Of a DNA stretch of 64,000 bases, positions 1 through 11,728 are shown piece after piece (position 1 is the first letter of the stretch; every line of letters begins with the position of its first letter). The notes below the pieces were generated by a model. The model did not search any database, was not told the origin of the DNA, and saw only the letters and a list, made by a program, of their open reading frames with translations. The translations under genes were made by a program, and so were the position numbers. The DNA comes from Siphonodentalium dalli (taxonomy: Eukaryota > Mollusca > Scaphopoda > Gadilida > Siphonodentaliidae), in contig CP136068.1 of the NCBI GenBank assembly GCA_032622095.1, positions 48,664,443 through 48,728,442 on the forward strand. Reading direction: 5' to 3'.

Positions 1-2570
1 AAAAATAACACAAATCAACGGCCACGAATCAAAAATACATGAATGTCGGGACTATTTGCTAAAACAACTCCAGAACTAAAAAAAAGTTAAATGACATAAC
101 AAAACGATTGATCAGTTCCCCAGTACCGGCAGTAGTACCACCGCAGCCAAAACGAGCAAAGAGTAACACAATTCTACCACCAACCCCACCGAAACCCTCA
201 CGACCTTACACAGCCGTATTATTAGCTCCAACGATTGGCCAGTTGTACCCTAATTACAGTTGCCTGCAATCCAAATTCCGGTGATTCTTGATTTTAAACT
301 TTCGACCGCTCGTCAACAATCTACTTTATTTGTCGATTTGTGAATTTCTCTTCCGGTATAACATGACGTCATGGATACTATTTTAACAACATTTAGCCAC
401 ACCTTCGGAATTTCCACACCGAGAGCATGTGACATGTTACTAGTTTTTTATTGGGGCACACATTTCTTGGAGCTAAGTTTTGATTGGCGGTAATTACAAG
501 GAATCCCGGGTTTGGGAAATGAAAACTGAACGAAAGGTCGTCAGACCCACTATTTTTTATATGTGGGTATGTAGTTTACTCCAGACTGACTACCTACCTA
601 AAGCAATTTTTATTATAAGGAGATAATGTGCGGGTTTTTCGAGAACAGCATGGAGAATTTCACAGGATCTATCTTGCGAAATATCTCGAACTTCACATAT
701 TATCATCTTCATTTTATATCGAAACTGAGCAAGTATTTAGAGACGTCAAAACAATGGATTTTAATACACATGAGAGGTTGAAAATATTATCTTCTTCTGT
801 GTCCCTTTCGGTGTCAAGAACTGCTAGAATAATTAATAATTTAACACAAAATTATATATTAACCAAATAGCTTGTTGTCTTGGCTATATGAGAGGATGCT
901 TCGTTTGTATCATAATGTTGTTTTAAACTTATATTTGCACAATATAGTATCATCCCCTCATATATTAAAATGAAGACTAAAGAGGGCACAAATGTTCCAG
1001 CCCAATGAAAACAAATGTTGATTCAGTGTGGTCGCACCAATGAAGGAACAATCAACTGGAATTATGCCACATTGTTAAGAGATCTGGTGGTCAGCTTTAT
1101 CTTGATTTTGAACCCAAGACCCAAAGCTCATCTTAGCTCAATTTTTCATTGATCAGCAGGCATGACACGCAAATACTAAAAATGGGTAGTTGCCTTTCTG
1201 AATGAAAATAATCATTACATTTCACGAATTAAGAATAAATAAGTTTCCTCTCATGATCTTCAAATATGATATCATGGATATATGAACTGCACTTTTGACA
1301 AAACTATATTTGACAGTAGTTCGTGGTATATGAAAACAGTGAAATTTTAAATATTGTTCATACCAAGTAAGGATATAATTTCGAACGGGTTGGTGATTCT
1401 TAAATATTGTGTTATTATAATTGCTTGTATCAAATTTCAAAAATAAACTCCTCAGACTTTGAGAAAGTCCATTTTTGAAATACCAGGACATTTTAGCAAA
1501 ACGTGCGTCTCGCCATTAATTTATAACATGTATCGACGAGAAATTATTTATTTAATTTTTCGGCGAGCGAAACTTTGCATTTGGGGAGGATGGTGGGCCG
1601 AACGTTCCATCTTAATAAGTCGATAGTAATTTATTTTCCTGGTCTCCATATCTACAAGAAGTCGCCGACACTATTAAATTATTATATATCGAAGATTATA
1701 GTACTCAACATCTTCTACGCAGCTCAAATCATCGTATTTGTAATGTTATAGTATGGTCTCCAGGCTCTATAATATCACCTGATCCTTACAATGTTATAGA
1801 CTACCAGGGGAAACTGAACAAATTAAGCCAAACCGTCGCGTTTAACAGGTTTAATAATGTAAAGCATTTTTAAAACGCATTATCCCATGAGCACAAAGCG
1901 CTCAATGATACAATGAAAGACAGACTTCCTACACACACCTTCAAACACATGCGCATGTGCCCTGTACACACACGATAACTATATATATAATGAAATAAAT
2001 AAAACAATTCATACAAAAATCAGGATGAAGGCTGGGTGTATTGTATAAAACAATACAAGAAAGATGTGGTTAGCATTGGTTTCTCCTGATAACGTATCTC
2101 CTGGTAACGTATACCATTGCAAGGATCTGTGCACCAACACTATATGTGTACACGAGAAACTGATAGCGTCGTGATTTGTATCCTGATAGATCATAATAAA
2201 TACATAGTCCACGATCATTTGTTATGATTATCGACTGATTACGTTCAATGATCACCCCATCTACATGAAAACCAACACAAATATTAACCGTGCATCGTAA
2301 ATTGTGATAATGGGTCTATTAGATCTTATGAATAATACAAATATTTCATCCCCGATCGTTTGAATTGAGACGTAGTTGAATATGTGGCGCCGAATGAGTT
2401 TTTACAGAGTACATTGATCCAGGTTGTTATGTTTGGATTGATGCACCTCTACATTCGACAGACAACGGACAATAGTACTCAATATTCCGTGTGTGGCGAT
2501 GGGATTTTATCATTTTTGTTATGTATAATGGTAGATGTATTATATAGCCGGTGAACACCGCGTGTACATT
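1..2570. other. Anonymous non-coding sequence
   Basis: No convincing coding region, RNA gene or bounded repeat was recognised here. Open frames are short, lack family motifs and lack paired splice signals. It may be the 3' intronic or downstream part of the minus-strand PAN-domain gene, but no further exon could be supported. Confidence 0.4.
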
Positions 2571-2576
2571 CTATGG

Positions 2577-2830
2577 TGGCCTCATTTATTTAGGCTTATT
2601 TCGGCAAACATTTCTTTCGGTTTATTTCGGCGTCAGTAAGACACGAAACATGTCATTTGAGTATTAATTCATATCACATGTTTCATTTCTTATTGACGCC
2701 GAAATAAACCTAAATAAATGTTGCGCGGATACATGTAATACAATTAATACTTATATGACACGTTTCGTGTCTCGTTGACGCCGAAATCAACCGATTTGGA
2801 ATGTTGCACGGATACATCTAATATATACGT
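2577..2830. repeat. Inverted/direct repeat cluster with a GACGCCGAAAT core
   Basis: Three copies of a ~40-bp segment lie within 250 bp. A copy near 2,625 (reading ttcggcgtcag) faces a copy near 2,690 (reading ttgacgccgaaat), so the first two form an imperfect fold-back. A third copy near 2,776 is in the same orientation as the second. They share the words acacgaaac/gtttcgtgt and 'gcggatacat'. It looks like the remnant of a small fold-back element; no target duplication was identified. Confidence 0.5.
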
Positions 2831-3181
2831 CTAATACATTTAACATATATTTGATACTCATATTGCACGTTTCGTAACTTACTGGTGGCCAACTAAACGG
2901 CTGTGGAATAATACACGAGTTTGGTTGGAATAGAACATATCTGTCTCATTTGATAATTTAGGGGTATAGTCTGAGTGTGGTTTTGGCATACGGAGTTAGA
3001 AATTAATCAAATCTAAAGTTTTATTCAGGGTTCCAGCCCTACATTTACAACAACATAACATATCTACTCTATGAAGGCTTTTGCTTTTGATTGATACAGT
3101 GGAACATGTTGGAAACCAAATGTGACATATACACTTGACTACTAGTTACCCCGTGTGTGTTCATGTAATATGGGTGTTTCC

Positions 3182-3244
3182 TACCCGAAGCCAACCGTAT
3201 CCCAAGACGCCGAAGGCCGAATGGGATACGACTGGCTGAGGGTA
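3182..3244. other. 63-nt imperfect hairpin
   Basis: The two sides pair as TACCC..AGCCA.CCGTATCCCA and TGGGATACG.CTGGCT..GGGTA, leaving a ~17-nt loop. The stem is ~23 bp with a few mismatches, a size seen in both pre-miRNA hairpins and MITE remnants. No pol III boxes were seen close by. The identity is unknown. Confidence 0.5.
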
Positions 3245-3882
3245 TGTAAAAACCCCTACTGCGTCAAAAAATACGAGGTGGCGAGATTATCTTTAAAAGT
3301 AGATTCAACTCAACACAACCCTTCTTTTCTCCAATATAATGCATAGGGAAATTTCGGTATTTTTTAACTGCATAAAGATTAAATTCAAATTCGTGGACTG
3401 TTTGATATTTTTACCATAACATATTTCAGTATAAATAACTGAACACAAATTGAATTGTCACAAGTCTTAACAAATACTGATATCATTCTCTTGACTCAGA
3501 TTGAGACTCAAATCATTCCACTCCTTTGTTTGACTAATATACAAAACGGAAAAAAATTCGGTGTGGTTCCCAGAAATATCATGCGTTTATTTCCGCGGTG
3601 TGACATAAGCTACATTATGTTATTCCGCAATCGAAGCAGCTACACGAATACGGAAAATTTATGTGTGGTTCCCAGAAATAGCATGTTGACCATACAGTAC
3701 GGGTTTATCTTGTGTAGCTATCGACCAATCAAATTAAAGATAGCATACTAGTCAATAGGTAAATATAAATACCAATGAATATCATTTATATATTGAAAAT
3801 AAAAATATATATTATCGTTGTGCCTTAGAACATCAAAACTATACGAAATATACGATAACATTCAAAACTCTAGGTACATATA

Positions 3883-4450
3883 CACTGTTAGAAAAATGCC
3901 CGTCGCTTTAACGGTGTCATACCGCGCAACATCGTTGCAAACCTTGGACTGTTAAACATACGGTCAGGCTGTAGCATGTTCCACGGTACAAACCCGTTTA
4001 AGTTACTGACAGACTGTAACCAGTAACTGTCAGACCGTTGTATATTTTAAGGTTCAACACTATTTAATTAATATCAAGACCGTAACTAATAAAGGTCAGA
4101 CCAATGGTATTTACCACGCGTCACCGTCAATTGTTTGCTCTTAAGTTGCTAATTTACCGTATAATTAGCCAAGTTCCCATTGTAACAATATGATTTCCCG
4201 GTAGGCATTACGATTCATGTGTTTTAGAATGGTCAAAACTAGTATTATTCGTAACTAAAAAATACATCTTAGTTCTTCTATTACGATCATAGTTTTGATG
4301 ATACATAAATCCTCAATGCATAAAGTGATAGCCAATACTTATGAAACTTTGCAGTTTGCATAGGATCAAACTTGTTATCTCCCTCGTTCAATTAAACCGG
4401 AAAATGGCTGTGCACGCATAATGTGTTCACCTTTCACTAACTACTGTATA
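3883..4450. repeat. Solitary CACTGTTAGAAAA terminus
   Basis: CACTGTTAGAAAAA preceded by TA occurs at 3,883, the same terminal motif and orientation as the fold-back element starting at 4,451. The following ~250 bp (ACGGTC/GACCGT-rich) also resembles the ends of that element. No matching right terminus was found in this stretch, so it is either a truncated relative or the outer end of a nested insertion. Confidence 0.45.
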
Positions 4451-7400
4451 CACTGTTAGAAAATACTGTCGGTTCGACGATTTCGGGCCGTCATAATCGA
4501 CGGTCCCATACCGTTTCATCAGTTTGACGGTTTTTTACCGTTATTTTATGTGCCCATGAAAATTGTCTAAATTAAATATTTTCGTGATTCAAAGTCATGC
4601 CGTCAAAATTCAATAGTATCTTTATCGGCGACCATATTATGTACGGCAATGACTCCATACAGTATGTCTGAATCTTACTCTGCTGATATTTAATATGCAT
4701 TATTAATCCGGCATTCATGCTGTGTTAAGCAGATCCATACGTATATTCATGAGTACGGTACGTTATTCTCATTCCGGGGTTAAGTTCCCGCTTTAGCACT
4801 CAGCTCATTTATTCGCCATTTATCGTTGGCGTTGCGTATTTGATCGCAAACTATGGTTTTTTGGGAAGCTGTTACCTCTTCGATTGTGGACAGTTGTTAA
4901 GACGGTCTGATTTTGTTTCCTTTGATAACCGGACAAGTTTCAATTCTGCGAAAAGCGGCTTAATCATTGACAATTTCCACTAAATTCGAAAGTAGATATT
5001 CATGCCAAATCAATCATGGCATGATCCGGGGTCTGACTTCATTCGACTCAGTGCTGATGTTGCAATTGACAGTGTTGTGACTTAGTATCGAAACACTGGC
5101 ACATTTACTGACACAAGAGGATACAGGTACAATTAACACGGGCTTCGATGTCAACTAATAGTGACAATAATAACAACAACGACTCAACGAGCAGCTATTA
5201 CTATTAGAATGTAGACAGTCCAGTTGACAGTGTTCTGAATCTGAGTGCTTCAAAGCACATGCATGTACCTTTACAAGAGAGGATATACATGTATATGTAC
5301 TGTACGCACCAGTGTAATTCACAAGAGCTTCAATGTCAACAACAACACCATAAACAATGAACTGACGCAGCACAGTGACGGATGATCACATATCTACAAT
5401 TCCAACTTTACAATTACACGGACCAATTCATCCCGTGTTGATCAATTTTCATTGAAACGTGTGGATATGAGACATTGTCATCATTCGCCATGTTATCGTC
5501 AAGTTATTACGACAATTTACCGGGAGTACACTATTAGTTGGATGTTCTTATCATCAGCTGACTCACTGATATTGATCCTAAGTGTTGTGATACCAGTATA
5601 CAGTTTGATGCATCATGCTTTAGAATTTCATGGAAAATGTGCGACTACAGGAGAACATTTTCACCAAGCCATTACGCGCAGTTATTATGGGATCTGCTGT
5701 TGTCTTGAAGATTCCAATCCCAACTAGCTGTTATTGATATACAGTACCAATCAAAAGAAGTGGTATATTAAGTGCGCTATTTTCGCGCCCAATATCGCAA
5801 TAATATTGCAAGTGGAAACGCTTATATGCATGTCGCTTGTGATATTATTGCAATATTTTGCACTTAATATCTCAATATTTTGCGCTTAATATTGCGACAT
5901 CTTACGCTCAAAATCGTGACATTTAAATCAAATTATTGCTTCTCCTATATTGTTTATTGTATAAATAGAGACAATATTTTAGATATGTATATAATTATAG
6001 TTGTGAATGCTATGTGTACACTATATGTATACTATATGCACAGTATTTATCTATATAAATATAACACTATCGGGTCTGTTTAAAATTTAGCGCGAGAAAT
6101 GGCTGATAAGCCAACCCATCACTATTCAGTTATGAGTAATACTAATTTCGATCAATCTAAAACATGAACCGGCATGATCTTTTAAGATATAAAGAACAAA
6201 CTACGTGTATCACAGTTAAAACTCAAATTAATGTACATGTAAAAGTAAAACATCTTAATAGCATAATTTGGTAACATGTAAGGCGTGAAATTGTCCAGTC
6301 ACTTGTAAACACAGTTTTTGTTTTAACAGTTGAACCCTTATATCACGACAATACAACTGTATATCAATAACAGCTAGTTGGGATTGAAACCTTCAAGACA
6401 ACAGCATATCCCGATTTTCGATGAAATTTGACAGCGTGATGCATCAAATTGTGTATACTGGTATCACAACACTTAGTATCCATATCAGTGAGTCAGCCAA
6501 AGATAGTTTGATAAGAACATCCAACCAATAGTGCACTCCCGGTCCGTAAACTGTCGTAATAACTTGGCGATAACATGGCGAATGACGACAATGTCTCATA
6601 TTCACACGTTTCAATGAAAATTGATGAACACTTGTTGTTGTTGTTGTTGTTGTTGTTGTTGGTGGTGATGGTGTTGTTGTTGATATTGAAGCTCTTGGGA
6701 ATTACTCTGGTGCGTAGAGTATATCCGCTCGTGTAAATGTACATGTATGTGCTTTGAAACAATCAGAACACTGTCAAAAGGATTGAACAGTTCAAGTTAA
6801 AAACAACACTGTCAAGATTCTAATAGCGGCTGTTGCTGTTGGTATTATTGTCAACAGTGGTTGACATCGAAGCTCTTGTTCATTGTACCTGTATCATCTC
6901 TGTCAGTAAATGTGTCAGTGTTTTGACAGTCACGGCACTGTTAAATTCAACATGAGCACTGACGAATGAAGACAAGTCATAGCCGACAGCTCGAATAGGC
7001 GCAGCTCGAAGACAAACCCAGTTATCGCAATTTAGCGGGAAATATCAACGATTAAGCCGCTATTAGCAGATTTAGAACTTGTCCGTTCACATAGGAACGG
7101 AAGCTAGACAGTGTTAATATAGTGCAAACCTGTATAGCTTACATTTTTCCAAAAATACATTGCGATTTCAGCGCGGCAAGACAGAGAAAGAAATTAGTGA
7201 GTGATAAAGTCGGCTCACGAAAATAACGCAATTTAATTAAGGACGCAAGACAAGACGGAATGAATATACCGGATCAATGCACTGAATACAAACAATTAAT
7301 AATAAATATTAAATACCAGCAGAATCAGATTCAGTCATATTGTATGGAGTCACTGCCGTATATAATTTTGTCGCGGATAAATATATTGTTGAATTTTGAC

Positions 7401-7552
7401 GGCATGAACTTGGAAACGCGCACATTTTTAACTTTGACCATTTTCAGGGGGCATAAAACAACGGTAATTCACCGCACAACTGACGAAATGGTGTGGGACC
7501 GTCGGATTAGGACGGTCAGACACTGCCAAACCGACAGTATTTTCTAACAGTG
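4451..7552. mobile_element. 3.1-kb fold-back DNA transposon with CACTG termini
   Basis: The element starts CACTGTTAGAAAATACTGTC and ends with its complement (GACAGTATTTTCTAACAGTG), directly flanked by TA on both sides. The two arms (about 4,451-5,742 and 6,356-7,552) are inverted copies over most of their length. For example, 'ccaatcccaactagctgtta' near 5,715 faces 'taacagctagttgggattg' near 6,370. They have diverged clearly, which suggests an old insertion. A ~610-bp AT-rich spacer separates them. The right arm carries a GTT microsatellite near 6,634. No transposase coding is visible, so it is non-autonomous. CACTG ends suggest the CACTA/Chapaev (CMC) group; a TA duplication would equally suit Tc1/mariner, so the superfamily is left open. 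Confidence 0.75.
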
Positions 7553-7763
7553 TACCTTTATAGAAAATTAAATATCAAGAAGATAGCTTCTTTCATGTCA
7601 CATTTAATTTCAGACGTGTTGTGTCATATACAGTGGAATCTGAATAAAATAACAATAGGTGTCATAAAATATTGCGTGGAGCATACCTGAATGTACACAT
7701 TTAACTTCGCCATTATTATGTAGTTATAGGTACATATACATGTATAAGTATTTGTATACACAC

Positions 7764-7889
7764 CGAAACACGTCCCATCCGGTGAACCCAGCAGGAATTG
7801 TGCGCATATGCACTCTTGTTTTATTTCGTCACAGACAGTTCCATTTGCTTCACATCTGCTGCGACAGGCGGACCCATGGACAGTTCCAA
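7764..7889 (-). CDS. PAN-domain secreted protein, exon 3 (cysteine-rich module)
   Basis: On the minus strand a pyrimidine-rich tract ending in 'tcatccag' precedes 126 nt (2+123+1, a phase 1-1 exon) ending at a GTGTGT donor. It encodes a module with eight-residue-scale cysteine spacing: SACRSRCEANGTVC, then ECICAQF, then PDGTC. This resembles small extracellular disulfide modules, but I cannot name the Pfam family. Its entry phase exactly complements the exit phase of the exon at 8,874-8,955. Symmetric 1-1 exons are typical of shuffled extracellular domains. Further 3' exons are expected because no stop codon is reached. Confidence 0.65.
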
Positions 7890-8873
7890 CTGGATGACAA
7901 AGAGCATCGAAATAAAGATACGATGGAAAGTATGGTATACCACGGTAGAATTATATGCCTATTCCCGTCACCTCGGGATTCGTTGCTCATGTGGTATTCG
8001 AGTCGAACGGATGCAAGCAGCAGAATCACATTGCTGCTTTTACATTCCGATGTTGAACCAAACTCACCAAAATCATACTATATCCATTGTTTCCATACTA
8101 ATTAATAACATTCGAGAAAAGATCATGCATGAAATAAATTGTATTGGGAAACTTTGAAATGCTGTGCTTTCGGAAAGCCATGCAATTAGCAGACAAGTAT
8201 CCCGGTAATAAACTGGAAATCCCAAACATTGCATTACCCATAAGTCATAATCTTAGGGTGGGGTGTAGCTGTATAGTTTTCTCAAAATATCCCATTTATC
8301 TATTTGCGATCACTAGTTGACAATAGATATTATTTTATTAGAGGTAGTAGCATATAGCCACAACAAGCTCCTACTTCGTGTAACATATCGTTCAGAACGA
8401 GAATGTATACGAGACTATTGGAATTCCCGCTTTATATCGAGCGAAGATGCACTTAAATTTAACCAATCAATTTCAGACGTGGCCAGAGGGTCTTTGTGTG
8501 AAAGGTGGCCAACTATTTACCCCACTCGGAGCAGACCCATTCTATTACACCCTCCTTCTATAATATTTTCACAATTGTAACAACACAAGCTGTTGGAAAT
8601 GCCTAATCTGACAACATTTCACCCTACTATTATTGGAAATTTTCCATTCGATCAACCGATGGCCACTTTCAGTCAGTACAGTACAATTTATCAAAAGTAG
8701 AAACATATTCGAGGTATTTTACATTAATTACTCTCGGAAAATCAAACTAGCAGACTCATTTTGTCTGATATTCAATTCGAACTGATGTTGCGGCATGCAA
8801 GAAAGACATAAAGACTACCCCCGTCTCTCCATATGGCAACGTCGCTGATTGCTATACGAAATTAACAACGTAC
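7890..8873. other. Intron 2 of the PAN-domain gene
   Basis: The sequence between exons 3 and 2 is bounded by a GTACGT donor and a '...catccag' acceptor on the minus strand. Nothing else was recognised within it. Confidence 0.5.
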
Positions 8874-8955
8874 CTTCCGGCACAAAACACGTCTTCTCTC
8901 CTCCAGGTCCACTTTGAATGAGCAAGTCGTGTGCACCACAGTTGCTCGGGTAAAT
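8874..8955 (-). CDS. PAN-domain secreted protein, exon 2
   Basis: An 82-nt minus-strand exon follows 'tttttctcatgcag' and ends at G|GTACGT. It enters in phase 0, matching the phase-0 exit of the signal-peptide exon at 21,470, and leaves in phase 1, matching exon 3. The peptide begins IYPSNCGAHDLLIQSG and continues to KTCFVPE, with two cysteines that could pair across the segment. The phase agreement on both sides is the main evidence that this is a real internal exon. Confidence 0.6.
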
Positions 8956-9089
8956 CTGCATGAGAAAAATGTGTAAAACATACCACATGTTCAATGTCAA
9001 CTCAGTTATAAGAGTAGGGTGGTGTACCAATTCTAGTAGAACTATACGTACAGATAACCTCTTATATGCAAACATCATGTTTTTACTTT

Positions 9090-10033
9090 AAACACATTTA
9101 ATGTGTAATAAATTAGAAAAGGAATTTAGGCATGCATTGATAAAAACAATTTATTAGCTGATCGTACCCTTATTCCATTCAATAAACCATTCTATAAATT
9201 GTGATATGCAATAACAGGAAATACTGCCAGGTGACCTTTGACTTCCGGTTTGTCGTCTGTTTACTTTCCGTACGCTACGTCTCAAAATACTATGGCTTCC
9301 AATATTTTTCAAACAAATTCTAATGAATGAAAAGTCATTTCATTAAATATACGCATTATAAACGTCAAAGAGCCTTTATTTATAAGGGACTATTTCTTTA
9401 CGGGGGCAACCAACGCATAGTTACGCGAAACGTCATCGCAGGTCTTATAGAAGTCGATGTTGACAAAATCTGTATGCGTCATGATATGGAGACATCCCCG
9501 TAGTGGCTGCTACATATGACACCATTAATTAGTTGATAAATGAAAAAAAACTGTTGACAATTCCCTTCCTATAATAATTTCATTGTGAAAAAGTAAGGTA
9601 TATATATATATGTTTACTTATCATAACAAAATACCACATTGCACTGAGAGTTTTGTATGCTGTGCAATAACAGGATAAGTGTGGCAGGGGTAGAAACGAT
9701 ATATGAACTGCGCAATTAACCCTTTAGTTGTACTGAACATTCATTGAGCAGTAGATCCCATAGGACATGTTGAAATCATTAAGCAGATCAAACAAATTAA
9801 TATTGATTTCCTTACCACAACCAAAGAGGAAGTGAAGACACATTCAAGAATAAATATAGTCCATTTTAAATGTGTCTTTTCGTGTTAACAAAATTGTTCA
9901 ACCACCGTTATCACTCATGTGTATCTCACAGTCAACACTAAATAAACGCAACACAAATTGAATATCAAAAGTAAATTATAATTAACATTATAAAAGCATT
10001 TATCGATAGCATCTCGGTAAGCAGCTCGTCAAA
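9090..10033. other. Anonymous intronic sequence
   Basis: AT-rich sequence inside the first intron of the PAN-domain gene. No gene, RNA or bounded repeat was recognised. Confidence 0.35.
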
Positions 10034-10683
10034 GTGTCGGCGCACACGATCCCGATTGTCCCCAATTAATCCGGCTGCAGGATAAATCGGGGAGAATCGG
10101 GACCGTGTACGTCTAACTTTGGAGCAGTTTTTGTCGATCCGATTTAATCGGACCGATCAAACTGAGTTTTATTTAATCAGGAAAATCCGGCTCGTGACGA
10201 TGGCAACGCGCGTGTTTTGCTTGTCACATGACCGATCGTCACATGACCAAACCCTCATTCAAAATGTCGGAATAGTTAGCGGCCAACGCTATTCGAAACT
10301 GAATCAATAATTCTGATCGATCGACAAGTAACAACGGCTGCTAGACCTATGGGCATCAAGAGGGCGGCAGCTGTGGAAAGGTCTATTACGCCAATTTACG
10401 GTTATTGCTCATGACCTCAATATATTATTAATATATTTATTTAGTTTATTATTAATAAATATTAGACTTTAGAAATACATATTAATATAAACCACCATGA
10501 CTAGCTATAGTAACTGGCTAGATAGGCTGACCACACCAGTTGGCTGTATACTACAGTGGCCTCAGCATGCATATGACCGGAGTGAAAATCCGACTCGTGT
10601 GCGCTGACCCCCAGATTTTATCGGGCCCGATTTATCCGGTAGCCGGATTTACCGGGCACAATCGGGATCGTGTGCGCCGACAC
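10034..10683. mobile_element. 650-bp MITE-like element with nested hairpin ends
   Basis: The ends form a perfect 26-bp terminal inverted repeat beginning GTGTCGGCGCACACGATCCC. Each end is itself a fold-back of about 80 bp: 10,036-10,113 pairs gtcggcgcacacg with cgtgtacgtc, and about 10,597-10,681 pairs gtgtgcgctgac with gtgtgcgccgac. The flanks read caaa|...|aaata, so a 3-bp AAA duplication is possible. No coding capacity. Perfect TIRs suggest fairly recent activity. Superfamily unresolved. Confidence 0.75.
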
Positions 10684-10978
10684 AAATACATTGCCAACGT
10701 ACGTAACCGGTTTGTATTGTCCAATGCAGATTTTGTTGTTGACCGATCCTTCTCTATTTTGCTGCATTTCGCTAAAACATTGCGAATGGTGTACAATAAT
10801 AGATAATATTACAGCGTTATAAGTCACAGAGAAGGCGAGCGGTCGCTTGAACCAGCCTAACTGTATATGTTTTTGGACTTCGACTGATTCTAAAACAAAC
10901 ACCGAATGTATCGAGCTCGAATAAAATCAATTTGCTTGAGGTATATATGTTTACTGCATCTGAAATCGCTTGAACTCA

Positions 10979-11728
10979 TCTCATATATATTTTGAAGACC
11001 TCTGTCTGTCTGTATGTTTGTCTGTATGTTTGTCATTAATACAAATCTACGATTCTCGACTGATCGGGACGAAACTTGGTGCGTGGGTGTAGTTTGACCA
11101 GGCGGTGGACGTTGTCGTATTGGCGCGCCCGTGTGGCGCCCGCTTCGCGCATGCGCAGACGAGATCTCGGAAACGGGTGGAGCTATCGACTTGAAATTTG
11201 CTATGTGAATGTATCTTGCCCCGGATACGAATTTTATCGGGTCGCCGAGCCCGTGCGACGCCAGCTTCGCGCATGCGCAGACGAGATCTCTGAAACGGGT
11301 GGAGCTATCGACTTGAAATTTGCTATGTGAATGTATCTTGCCCCGGATACGAATTTTATCGGTTCGCCGAGCCCGTGCGACGACAGCTTCGCGCATGCGC
11401 AGACGAGATCTCGGAAACGGGTGGAGCTATCGACTTGAAATTTGGTATGTGAATGTATCTTGCCCCGGATACGAATTTTATCGGGTCGCCGAGCCCGTGC
11501 GATGCCAGCTTTGCGCATGCGCAGAACAGATCTCGGAAACGGGTGGAGCTATCGACTTGAAATTTGGTATGTGAATGTATCTTGCCCCGGATACGAATTT
11601 TATCGGGTCGCCGAGCCCGTGCGATGCCAGCTTTGCGCATGCGCAGAACAGATTTCGGAAACGGGTGGAGCTATCGACTTGAAATTTGGTTTATGAATAG
11701 CCCGGACAACGTCGGGCTTATCGGCTAG
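10979..11728 (+). mobile_element. Non-autonomous Helitron with internal minisatellite
   Basis: Helitrons start with TC after a host A and end CTRR before a host T, with a hairpin just inside the 3' end. Here the 5' end reads a|TCTCATATATAT, followed by a TCTG microsatellite. The 3' end has the hairpin AGCCCGG..CGTCGGGCT, then tatcgg and CTAG|T. About five ~122-bp tandem units fill the middle (listed separately). There is no Rep/helicase coding, so it is a passenger copy. The 3' end is well supported; the exact 5' end is less sure. Confidence 0.7.
11090..11696 (+). repeat. ~122-bp tandem repeat, about five units
   Basis: The units contain cgcatgcgcag, gagatctcggaaacgggtgg, 'agctatcgacttgaaatttg' and 'ttgccccggatacgaatttt' and recur every 122 bp. 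Units differ by few substitutions. Because 122 is not a multiple of three and both strands stay open, the overlapping open frames here are by-products of the repeat. Confidence 0.85.

Noticed and set aside
11047-11696. Overlapping open frames of 75-168 residues on both strands
   Set aside because: They are produced by the 122-bp tandem units of the small Helitron.
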